Shown here: in pieces, positions 1 through 3,879 of the stretch
How positions within the stretch are numbered: the first letter of the stretch is position 1
How the letters are laid out: each line of letters starts with the position of its first letter
NCBI GenBank assembly: GCA_937952925.1
Contig: CALFYA010000228.1
Coordinates: 1-6,646 of the forward strand
DNA length: 6,646 nt
Reading direction: 5' to 3'
Source: an uncultured Moraxellaceae bacterium
GTDB lineage: Bacteria; Pseudomonadota; Gammaproteobacteria; Pseudomonadales; Moraxellaceae
The notes under the pieces: generated by a model
The model's input: only the letters and a program-made list of their open reading frames with translations
Told to the model about the DNA's origin: nothing
Database searches by the model: none
Position numbers and translations under genes: made by a program

Positions 1-63
1 AATTGGTAGAGCACCGGTCTCCAAAACCGGGTGTTGGGGGTTCGAGTCCCTCCTGACCCGCCA
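1..63 (+). tRNA. tRNA-Trp (anticodon CCA), 5' end cut by window
   Basis: This is the 3' part of a tryptophan tRNA, which reads UGG codons. The anticodon stem is CCGGT (14-18) paired with ACCGG (26-30); the 7-base loop CTCCAAA (19-25) carries anticodon CCA at 21-23. The variable region GTGTT is followed by a T arm with stem GGGGG/CCCTC around TTCGAGT. The 3' acceptor strand CTGACCC, discriminator G60 and an encoded CCA (61-63) close the gene. The first dozen or so bases (5' acceptor strand and start of the D arm) lie outside the window. The body is almost identical to the Escherichia coli tRNA-Trp as I recall it. Its place just before secE matches the tufB - tRNA-Trp - secE order of many gammaproteobacteria. 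No terminator hairpin follows, so it is probably co-transcribed with secE and released by processing. Confidence 0.97.
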
Positions 64-125
64 TATTTTTCTTTGCTTAATTTGCTTGGTGTCCCCCACA
101 AGCTCCGCTGAAGAGTTCAGTCCCT

Positions 126-575
126 ATGAAGACCGACGACCAGCTGCGCCAGGCTTCTGATCGCCCCGCCAGCAGTTCCTCTACTGCCGTTGATCCCGCT
201 GATATTGTTCGTACTGGTTCTGCATTTGATGCAGTCTTGTGGATTGCTGCACTTGGTTTGCTGATTGGTGCTACCTTGGTCAATCAATATTTGCCAGCGT
301 ACTGGCAGCCAGCAACCAATGTGTGGACCCGTGTGGGCGTGATTGCGGGCATGATTGTGGTCGCATTAGGATTACTGTATGCAACCCATCAAGGCAAAGG
401 CTTTATGGGATTGCTCAAAGATGCGCAAGTCGAGCTACGCCGGATCACTTGGCCAACTAAGCAAGATACCTTTCAGACGACATGGATTGTACTGGTCATT
501 GTGTTGATTATGTCCCTCTTGCTGTGGGGCATTGATACTGTGTTTGGCTGGCTCATTTCTGCGATCATTGGATAA
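126..575 (+). CDS. secE: SecE, preprotein translocase subunit
   Basis: SecE is the small essential subunit that clamps SecY in the inner-membrane SecYEG channel, through which unfolded proteins are exported by SecA or inserted co-translationally. The 149-residue product has a polar N-terminal stretch (1-35), three predicted membrane segments (about 36-56, 69-86 and 119-147), and between the second and third the family signature: an amphipathic helix (about 92-105) followed by RRITWPT (105-111). Three segments and this length fit the gammaproteobacterial form (E. coli about 127 residues), with a slightly longer N-terminus. The start is ATG 126; only a weak Shine-Dalgarno-like GAAGAG (110-115) precedes it, and this lies in a small hairpin. 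The stop is 7 bases before nusG, the usual secE-nusG operon. Identification is firm from motif and neighbours. Confidence 0.96.
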   Translation: MKTDDQLRQASDRPASSSSTAVDPADIVRTGSAFDAVLWIAALGLLIGATLVNQYLPAYWQPATNVWTRVGVIAGMIVVALGLLYATHQGKGFMGLLKDAQVELRRITWPTKQDTFQTTWIVLVIVLIMSLLLWGIDTVFGWLISAIIG

Positions 576-582
576 CGTCATT

Positions 583-1116
583 ATGAAGCGCTGGTATATT
601 GTGCATGCCTATTCAGGCTATGAAAAACAAGTCTTGCGTTCGCTCAAAGATCGAATTGACCGGAGCACTGTCCAAGAGAGCTTTGGTGAAGTCTTAGTCC
701 CCACTGAAGAAGTGGTCGAGATGAAAGACGGGAAAAAGCGCAAAAGTGAGCGTAAGTTTTTCCCTGGTTATGTCCTGATCGAAATGGAAATGAATGACGA
801 TACTTGGCACATCGTTAAAGATTGTCCAAAAGTGTTGGGTTTTATTGGGGGTACGCCCGAAAAACCCGCACCGATTACCCAAAAAGAAGCTGAGAAAATT
901 CTGCAGCGCGTACGACAGACCGGTGAAGCACCGAAGCCCAAAACTATGTTTGAGCCAGGTGAAGAATTGCTGGTGACGGATGGGCCTTTCTTGGATTTCA
1001 AAGGCTTGGTGGAAGAAGTCAACTACGAAAAATCGCGTTTGACCCTCACCATCAATGTGTTCAACCGCCCAACGCAGGTTGAACTTGAATTTCGTCAGGT
1101 TGAAAAAAGTTCTTGA
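583..1116 (+). CDS. nusG: NusG, transcription elongation/antitermination factor
   Basis: NusG binds the RNA polymerase clamp to suppress pausing and uses its C-terminal domain to contact Rho or ribosomal protein S10, linking transcription to termination or translation. The product is 177 residues (E. coli 181). Residues 1 to about 115 form the NGN domain, opening with MKRWYIVHAYSGYEKQ and holding the FFPGYVLIEM strand (59-68). A linker leads to the KOW domain (about 123-177) with FEPGEELLVTDGPF and the conserved EEVNYEKSRL. The frame is open upstream to 532, inside secE, but homologous sequence begins at MKRWY, so ATG 583 is the start. Its Shine-Dalgarno is weak (GGAT, 570-573) and overlaps the end of secE, which suggests translational coupling. 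It ends with TGA, followed by a 130-base gap holding a terminator-like hairpin. Confidence 0.97.
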   Translation: MKRWYIVHAYSGYEKQVLRSLKDRIDRSTVQESFGEVLVPTEEVVEMKDGKKRKSERKFFPGYVLIEMEMNDDTWHIVKDCPKVLGFIGGTPEKPAPITQKEAEKILQRVRQTGEAPKPKTMFEPGEELLVTDGPFLDFKGLVEEVNYEKSRLTLTINVFNRPTQVELEFRQVEKSS

Positions 1117-1150
1117 TGACTTTTTGACAATTTTACGTCAGAATACTGCG
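1116..1150 (+). promoter_or_regulatory. Possible rplK-operon promoter
   Basis: In E. coli a promoter in the nusG-rplK gap drives rplK-rplA and onwards. The best spaced pair here is ATGACT (1116-1121, 4 of 6 to consensus) and CAGAAT (1139-1144, 4 of 6) with a 17-base spacer, followed by a GC-rich ACTGCGCC stretch like the discriminator of stringently controlled promoters. A perfect TTGACA also lies at 1124-1129, but no good -10 sits 16-18 bases from it. Start would fall near 1151. Weak by sequence alone; the context is the main support. Confidence 0.35.
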
Positions 1151-1177
1151 CCCAGCTTTTCGCTGGGTGTTGTTTTT
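1149..1177 (+). terminator. Terminator-like hairpin after nusG
   Basis: CCCAGC (1151-1156) pairs with GCTGGG (1162-1167) around loop TTTTC. C1149-G1169 and a G-T wobble extend it to 8 pairs. TTGTTTTT (1170-1177) follows directly, giving the intrinsic-terminator shape on the + strand. It would end, fully or partly, transcripts from secE-nusG. It lies right at the predicted start of the rplK promoter, so transcripts from there would carry it at their 5' end. Confidence 0.7.
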
Positions 1178-1186
1178 CACAGTGTT

Positions 1187-1201
1187 GAGGGAGTTTCCCT
1201 C
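1187..1201 (+). promoter_or_regulatory. Leader hairpin upstream of the L1 site
   Basis: GAGGGA (1187-1192) pairs perfectly with TCCCTC (1196-1201) around a 3-base loop, and T1186-A1202 may add a pair. It sits 5 bases before the L1 operator stem. Its 3' arm (TCCC, 1196-1199) is also complementary to GGGA (1209-1212) in that operator, so the two structures could compete. The role is inferred. Confidence 0.5.
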
Positions 1202-1206
1202 ACCCA

Positions 1207-1233
1207 TGGGGAGCCACTCGGCGTTTGTACCCA
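1207..1233 (+). promoter_or_regulatory. L1 translational operator before rplK
   Basis: Ribosomal protein L1 represses its own operon by binding a mimic of its 23S rRNA site in the leader of the rplK mRNA. Here an outer stem TGGG (1207-1210) / CCCA (1230-1233) and an inner stem GCC (1213-1215) / GGC (1220-1222) with loop ACTC enclose an asymmetric internal loop: GA on the 5' side and GTTTGTA (1223-1229) on the 3' side. This two-stem layout with a lopsided loop is the L1-binding pattern. It ends 2 bases before the AAGGAG (1236-1241) of rplK, so bound L1 could block initiation. Confidence 0.75.
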
Positions 1234-1246
1234 CTAAGGAGCTATC

Positions 1247-1678
1247 ATGGCGAAGAAGATTGACGGCTATATCAAGCTGCAAGTAGCGGCGGGCAAAGCC
1301 AACCCATCCCCACCAATCGGCCCTGCACTCGGTCAACGTGGTGTCAACATTATGGCGTTCTGTAAAGAATTCAACGCCGCGACCCAAAAAGTTGAGCCAG
1401 GTCTGCCGATTCCTGTTGTGATCACGGTCTATAGCGACAAGTCGTTCACCTTCATCATGAAGACTCCTCCAGCCACCATCTTGATCAAGAAGGCTGCAGG
1501 GATCACCAAGGGTTCACCTCGTCCAAACACTCAAAAAGTGGGCAAGATCACCCGTGCGCAATTGGAAGAAATTGCAACCACCAAAGAGCCAGATTTGACC
1601 GGTGCTGACTTGGACGCACGTGTGCGTACCATCGCAGGTTCAGCACGCTCAATGGGCCTCGAAGTGGAAGGAGTATAA
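1247..1678 (+). CDS. rplK: 50S ribosomal protein L11
   Basis: L11 binds 23S rRNA at the GTPase-associated centre at the base of the L12 stalk, where it assists translation factors and is required for RelA activation; the site is the target of thiostrepton. The product is 143 residues (E. coli 142). The N-terminal domain (1 to about 71) has the proline-rich NPSPPIGPALGQ (19-30), where thiostrepton-resistance changes cluster in other bacteria; these residues are of the ordinary sensitive type. The C-terminal rRNA-binding domain (about 76-143) has KKAAGITKGS and the TGADLDA...GSARSMGL end. Lys4 and Lys40, matching the side chains methylated by PrmA in E. coli, are present. ATG 1247 has a strong AAGGAG 5 bases upstream. 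It is the first gene of the rplKA unit and ends 3 bases before rplA. Confidence 0.98.
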   Translation: MAKKIDGYIKLQVAAGKANPSPPIGPALGQRGVNIMAFCKEFNAATQKVEPGLPIPVVITVYSDKSFTFIMKTPPATILIKKAAGITKGSPRPNTQKVGKITRAQLEEIATTKEPDLTGADLDARVRTIAGSARSMGLEVEGV

Positions 1679-1681
1679 GAC

Positions 1682-2377
1682 ATGGCAAAGTTGACCAAAC
1701 GTCAAAAAGCGATCGCTGCACAAGTTGACACCAACAAAGTGTACTCGCTCGAAGAAGCCGTGGCAGCCCTGAACAGCTTGCCAGCAGCCAAATTCAAAGA
1801 ATCTCTGGATGTGTCGGTCAACCTCGGTGTTGATCCACGTAAATCCGACCAAGTGGTTCGTGGTGCAACCACCCTGCCAGCAGGTACTGGCAAAACCGTC
1901 CGTGTTGCCGTATTTGCCCAAGGCGCAGCTGCTGAAGCAGCCAAAGCGGCAGGTGCTGATGTTGTTGGCTTTGATGACCTCGCTGAGAGCATCCAAGGTG
2001 GCAACCTGAACTTTGACGTGGTGATTGCTGCTCCAGACGCCATGCGTGTTGTGGGTAAACTCGGTACCATCTTGGGCCCCCGTGGTCTGATGCCAAACCC
2101 GAAAGTCGGTACCGTCACGCCAGACGTTGCCACTGCAGTGAAAAACGCCAAAGCCGGTCAAGCGCGCTACCGTGTTGACAAAGGCGGTATCATCCATGCA
2201 GCGGTCGGTCAAGTTGGCTTTAGCGCTGAAGCGATCCGTCAAAACGTTGAAGCTCTGGTTGCTGACCTGAAAAAGGCCAAACCAGCGACTTCAAAAGGCG
2301 TGTATCTCAAAAAGATCAGCCTGTCGACCACCATGGGTCCTGGCCTCACCATCGACGTGGCTTCGGTGTCGAAGTAA
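1682..2377 (+). CDS. rplA: 50S ribosomal protein L1
   Basis: L1 forms the mobile L1 stalk of the large subunit, which helps release deacylated tRNA from the E site, and represses translation of rplK-rplA. The product is 231 residues (E. coli 234). Domain I is built from both ends (about 1-67 and 160-231) and domain II from the middle (about 68-159), with the signature LGPRGLMPNPKVGTVT (131-146). The C-terminal STTMGPG (215-221) holds Thr217, which contacts rRNA and the mRNA operator in characterised L1 proteins. ATG 1682 lies 3 bases after the rplK stop with AAGGAG inside the rplK end (1668-1673), so translation is probably coupled, as expected if one operator at 1207-1233 controls both. A 263-base structured gap follows. 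Confidence 0.98.
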   Translation: MAKLTKRQKAIAAQVDTNKVYSLEEAVAALNSLPAAKFKESLDVSVNLGVDPRKSDQVVRGATTLPAGTGKTVRVAVFAQGAAAEAAKAAGADVVGFDDLAESIQGGNLNFDVVIAAPDAMRVVGKLGTILGPRGLMPNPKVGTVTPDVATAVKNAKAGQARYRVDKGGIIHAAVGQVGFSAEAIRQNVEALVADLKKAKPATSKGVYLKKISLSTTMGPGLTIDVASVSK

Positions 2378-2394
2378 TCGGTTGAATTGTATTC

Positions 2395-2415
2395 GGCAAC
2401 TGCTGGTCAGTTGCC
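2395..2415 (+). promoter_or_regulatory. Perfect 8-bp hairpin after rplA
   Basis: GGCAACTG (2395-2402) and CAGTTGCC (2408-2415) pair without mismatch around loop CTGGT, 17 bases after the rplA stop. ACAAGGAC follows, with no T tract, so it is not an intrinsic terminator. It may protect the rplKA message from 3' decay or be the first element of the rplJ leader. Confidence 0.55.
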
Positions 2416-2430
2416 ACAAGGACTTTGAAG

Positions 2431-2459
2431 TCACCCCCAAGCCTTGCTTGCGTGGGTGA
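2431..2459 (+). promoter_or_regulatory. Two-part hairpin in the rplJ leader
   Basis: TCACCC (2431-2436) pairs with GGGTGA (2454-2459), and inside it CAAGC (2438-2442) pairs with GCTTG (2446-2450) around a CTT loop, with a small internal loop (C2437 opposite 2451-2453). It abuts the 5' arm of the L10-binding element and could stack on it. No T tract follows. The role is inferred from position. Confidence 0.5.
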
Positions 2460-2530
2460 GCGTCAAAGACCACAGGCGCAAGAGGTCACCTTGGTGGCCT
2501 TGAGCTTAAAATTCCAGCCTGCGCAGACGC
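2460..2530 (+). promoter_or_regulatory. L10 leader (L10-L12 autoregulatory site)
   Basis: The complex of L10 with L12 dimers represses rplJ-rplL translation by binding a leader RNA far upstream of the start. This stretch matches the E. coli element as I recall it. The outer stem is GCGTC (2460-2464) / GACGC (2526-2530). Inside is an asymmetric loop with AAAGACCA (2465-2472) opposite CGCA (2522-2525), of the kink-turn type bound by L10. A second stem is CAGGC (2473-2477) / GCCTG (2517-2521). Within that is an apical hairpin, AGGTCAC (2483-2489) / GTGGCCT (2494-2500), around CTTG. The blocks GTCAAAGACC and CCTGCG.AGACG are the conserved parts. It lies 111 bases before the rplJ start. Confidence 0.85.
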
Positions 2531-2563
2531 GGTGGTTTTCGGTTTCACACTGCTAACCCCGCG

Positions 2564-2583
2564 CGTTTACCGAAGGGTAAACG
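2564..2583 (+). promoter_or_regulatory. Perfect 8-bp hairpin near rplJ start
   Basis: CGTTTACC (2564-2571) pairs fully with GGTAAACG (2576-2583) around loop GAAG. An in-frame ATG follows at 2584, and the loop plus 3' arm carries an AAGGG (2573-2577) that could act as its Shine-Dalgarno, though it would be hidden when folded. It is part of the rplJ leader, between the L10 site and the initiation region. Confidence 0.55.
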
Positions 2584-2593
2584 ATGATTGGGC

Positions 2594-2619
2594 GATCCGG
2601 TGCAATTGCGCATCGGATC
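2594..2619 (+). promoter_or_regulatory. 10-bp hairpin just before rplJ ribosome binding site
   Basis: GATCCGGTGC (2594-2603) pairs with GCATCGGATC (2610-2619), including one G-T pair, around loop AATTGC. It ends 9 bases before the GAGGAGG of rplJ. As drawn it leaves that site free. It may hold the initiation region open or take part in a switch with the L10 leader; the role is inferred. Confidence 0.55.
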
Positions 2620-2628
2620 AATATACAC

Positions 2629-2635
2629 GAGGAGG
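2629..2635 (+). promoter_or_regulatory. rplJ ribosome binding site that fixes the GTG start
   Basis: GAGGAGG is a near-ideal Shine-Dalgarno 5 bases before GTG 2641. It decides the start: the in-frame ATG 2584 lies upstream of it and would add residues that L10 proteins do not have. Confidence 0.88.
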
Positions 2636-2640
2636 TTACA

Positions 2641-3147
2641 GTGACTCTGAGACTAGAGGACAAAAAAGAGATCGTTGCAGCGGTCAACCAAGTTGCTGCT
2701 GGCGCATTCTCTGCTGTGGTCGCCGACTATCGTGGTCTGACTGTAGAGCAACTGACCAAGTTGCGTACATCAGCCCGCCAGCAGGGGGTCTACCTGCGCG
2801 TGGTTCGTAACACGCTGGCGCGTCGTGCTTTTGAAGGCACACCGTTTGCGATTCTGAACGACACGCTGACTGGCCCTAGCATTATTGGTCTATCGACCTC
2901 TGAGAACGACATGGGCGCTGCTGCTCGTTTGTTCCAAGAGTTTGCCAAAGACCATAAAAAGCTGGAAATCAAGTCGGCTGCGTTTGATGGCAAAGTTTAC
3001 GGCCCAGATCAGATTGATATTCTGGCCAAGCTGCCCAACCGCGAAACCGCACTCACCATGCTGGCATCGGTACTGCAAGCCCCTATTTCCAAGTTTGCTC
3101 GTTTGTTTACAGCACTCAAGGAAAAACAGGAAGAGCAAGCAGCTTAA
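2641..3147 (+). CDS. rplJ: 50S ribosomal protein L10
   Basis: L10 anchors the L12 dimers to 23S rRNA to form the stalk that recruits initiation, elongation and release factors, and with L12 it represses its own message. From GTG 2641 the product is 168 residues (E. coli 165). The N-terminal rRNA-binding domain carries SAVVADYRGLTVEQLTKLR (24-42) and GVYLRVVRNTLARRA (49-63). The C-terminal helix (about 135-165, LTMLASVLQAPISKFARLFTALKE) is the L12-binding segment and looks Acinetobacter-like. The frame opens at ATG 2584, but the strong GAGGAGG and the homology beginning at TLRLEDKKEIV favour the GTG start. It follows the L10 leader and lies 41 bases before rplL. Confidence 0.97.
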   Translation: MTLRLEDKKEIVAAVNQVAAGAFSAVVADYRGLTVEQLTKLRTSARQQGVYLRVVRNTLARRAFEGTPFAILNDTLTGPSIIGLSTSENDMGAAARLFQEFAKDHKKLEIKSAAFDGKVYGPDQIDILAKLPNRETALTMLASVLQAPISKFARLFTALKEKQEEQAA

Positions 3148-3188
3148 TCGCCGCCTAAACCACCCTATACACCATTGGAGCTTTACTC

Positions 3189-3557
3189 ATGGCACTGTCC
3201 AAAGACGATATCCTGAACGCCGTTGCTGAATTGACCGTTCTGGAACTGGTTGAACTGATCTCTGCATTCGAAGAGAAATTCAACGTTTCTGCTGCAGCTG
3301 TTGCTGTTGCTGCAGGTCCTGCTGTTGCTGCGGTTGTTGAAGAGCAAACCGAATTCAACGTGATCCTCAAAGGCTTTGGCGCCAACAAAGTTGCGGTCAT
3401 TAAAGCCGTACGTGAAGCCACTGGCTTGGGCTTGAAAGAAGCCAAAGATCTGGTTGAAGGCGCGCCACAGACTCTGAAAGAAGGCGTGAGCAAAGACGAC
3501 GCTGCTGCGCTCAAGAAAAAGCTGGAAGAGGCTGGTGCAGAAGTCGAAGTCAAGTAA
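3189..3557 (+). CDS. rplL: 50S ribosomal protein L7/L12
   Basis: L12 is the only multi-copy ribosomal protein; its dimers hang from L10 and their C-terminal domains recruit and stimulate EF-G, EF-Tu, IF2 and release factors. The product is 122 residues (E. coli 121). Residues 1 to about 33 form the dimerisation and L10-binding domain (LTVLELVELISAFEEKF, 15-31). A flexible Ala/Val/Gly/Pro-rich hinge follows (about 34-50). The globular C-terminal domain (about 53-122) has the factor-contact signature KVAVIKAVREATGLGLKEAK (67-86). ATG 3189 has GGAG (3177-3180) 8 bases upstream. Being made at several copies per ribosome, it needs more translation than rplJ; no promoter is visible in the 41-base gap, so the extra yield probably comes from initiation efficiency. 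A terminator-like hairpin follows. Confidence 0.98.
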   Translation: MALSKDDILNAVAELTVLELVELISAFEEKFNVSAAAVAVAAGPAVAAVVEEQTEFNVILKGFGANKVAVIKAVREATGLGLKEAKDLVEGAPQTLKEGVSKDDAAALKKKLEEAGAEVEVK

Positions 3558-3565
3558 TCTTGACT

Positions 3566-3589
3566 GGGGGCGTGGCAATACACGTTCCC
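3566..3589 (+). promoter_or_regulatory. 9-bp hairpin after rplL
   Basis: GGGGGCGTG (3566-3574) pairs with CACGTTCCC (3581-3589), with two G-T pairs, around GCAATA. It starts 9 bases after the rplL stop and 7 bases before the attenuator hairpin. It has no T tract. It may block 3' decay of the rplJL message. Confidence 0.5.
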
Positions 3590-3596
3590 TGCACAT

Positions 3597-3629
3597 GGCT
3601 GGTGACCCTCTTGGGTCATCGGCCTTTTT
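3597..3629 (+). terminator. Intrinsic terminator/attenuator between rplL and rpoB
   Basis: GGCTGGTGACCC (3597-3608) pairs along all 12 positions (two G-T) with GGGTCATCGGCC (3613-3624) around TCTT, and TTTTT (3625-3629) follows directly. This is a textbook intrinsic terminator shape. In E. coli a partial terminator at this place lets only a fraction of transcripts pass into rpoB-rpoC, matching polymerase subunit supply to ribosomal proteins. Since rpoB has no clear own promoter here, partial read-through is the likely role; the degree cannot be read from sequence. Confidence 0.85.
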
Positions 3630-3727
3630 GCGTTAAGATACTCGGCTTGATTTTTGTCTGAAACGCCCCAACTAGGGGGATTCTGGTACAAAAACTCGCC
3701 ATGTACAGCATATTTGCTGAAGGTTTT

Positions 3728-3762
3728 CCAATCAATTGATTGATTTTAAAACAATTGATTGG
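3728..3762 (+). repeat. AT-rich 11-bp inverted repeat in rpoB leader
   Basis: CCAATCAATTG (3728-3738) and CAATTGATTGG (3752-3762) are exact inverted copies around a 13-base centre that contains TTTTAAAA. The left arm itself includes the palindrome ATCAATTGAT (3731-3740). It could be an RNA hairpin of the rpoB leader or a DNA-level dyad bound by a protein. No T tract follows, so it is not an ordinary terminator. Confidence 0.6.
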
Positions 3763-3775
3763 CAAGCGTTCAAAT

Positions 3776-3811
3776 CGACTCGACCTCATGGTGATCTGTG
3801 AGGTTGAGTCG
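3776..3811 (+). promoter_or_regulatory. Long hairpin, RNase III site candidate
   Basis: CGACTCGACCTCATG (3776-3790) pairs with TGTGAGGTTGAGTCG (3797-3811): 15 pairs with three G-T and no mismatch, around a 6-base loop. It is the longest uninterrupted helix I see in the window. E. coli has an RNase III cut site between rplL and rpoB that separates the two messages, and this hairpin lies at the matching place. The processing role is inferred. Confidence 0.6.
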
Positions 3812-3812
3812 T

Positions 3813-3857
3813 CGCCATTCCGGCGTAGCGTTTCTTCGACCCTGTGCGCAAGGGTCG
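3813..3857 (+). promoter_or_regulatory. Two small hairpins before rpoB
   Basis: CGCC (3813-3816) / GGCG (3822-3825) makes a 4-bp hairpin directly after the long one, and CGACCCT (3837-3843) / AGGGTCG (3851-3857) a perfect 7-bp hairpin with a 7-base loop. The second ends 11 bases before the rpoB Shine-Dalgarno (GAGGA, 3869-3873), so it leaves that site free. They complete a chain of hairpins filling the 322-base gap. Confidence 0.45.
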
Positions 3858-3879
3858 GCTTACTTTCCGAGGACACCCG

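Noticed and set aside
64..75. T-rich stretch after tRNA-Trp as a terminator
   Set aside because: No hairpin precedes it apart from the tRNA itself, and the tRNA is normally co-transcribed with secE.
532..582. NusG start at ATG 532
   Set aside because: It would add 17 residues encoded within secE in another frame; NusG homology starts at MKRWY (583).
1649..2242. 197-codon open frame on the minus strand opposite rplA
   Set aside because: Same register effect: rplA nearly lacks TTA, CTA and TCA. The translation is rich in Cys, His, Phe and Trp without any domain pattern.
2507..2512. TAAAAT as a -10 box for a separate rplJ promoter
   Set aside because: No acceptable -35 block lies 16-18 bases upstream and it sits within the L10-binding fold, so a start there would remove the regulatory site.
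3155..3691. 178-codon minus-strand frame opposite rplL and its downstream gap
   Set aside because: Low-complexity Ser/Ala/Thr translation mirroring the Ala-rich L12 hinge, and it crosses the terminator hairpin; no start signal.
3684..3692. TGGTACAAA as an extended -10 promoter for rpoB
   Set aside because: The hexamer matches only 4 of 6 and the expected -35 position reads CGCCCC; too weak to list.
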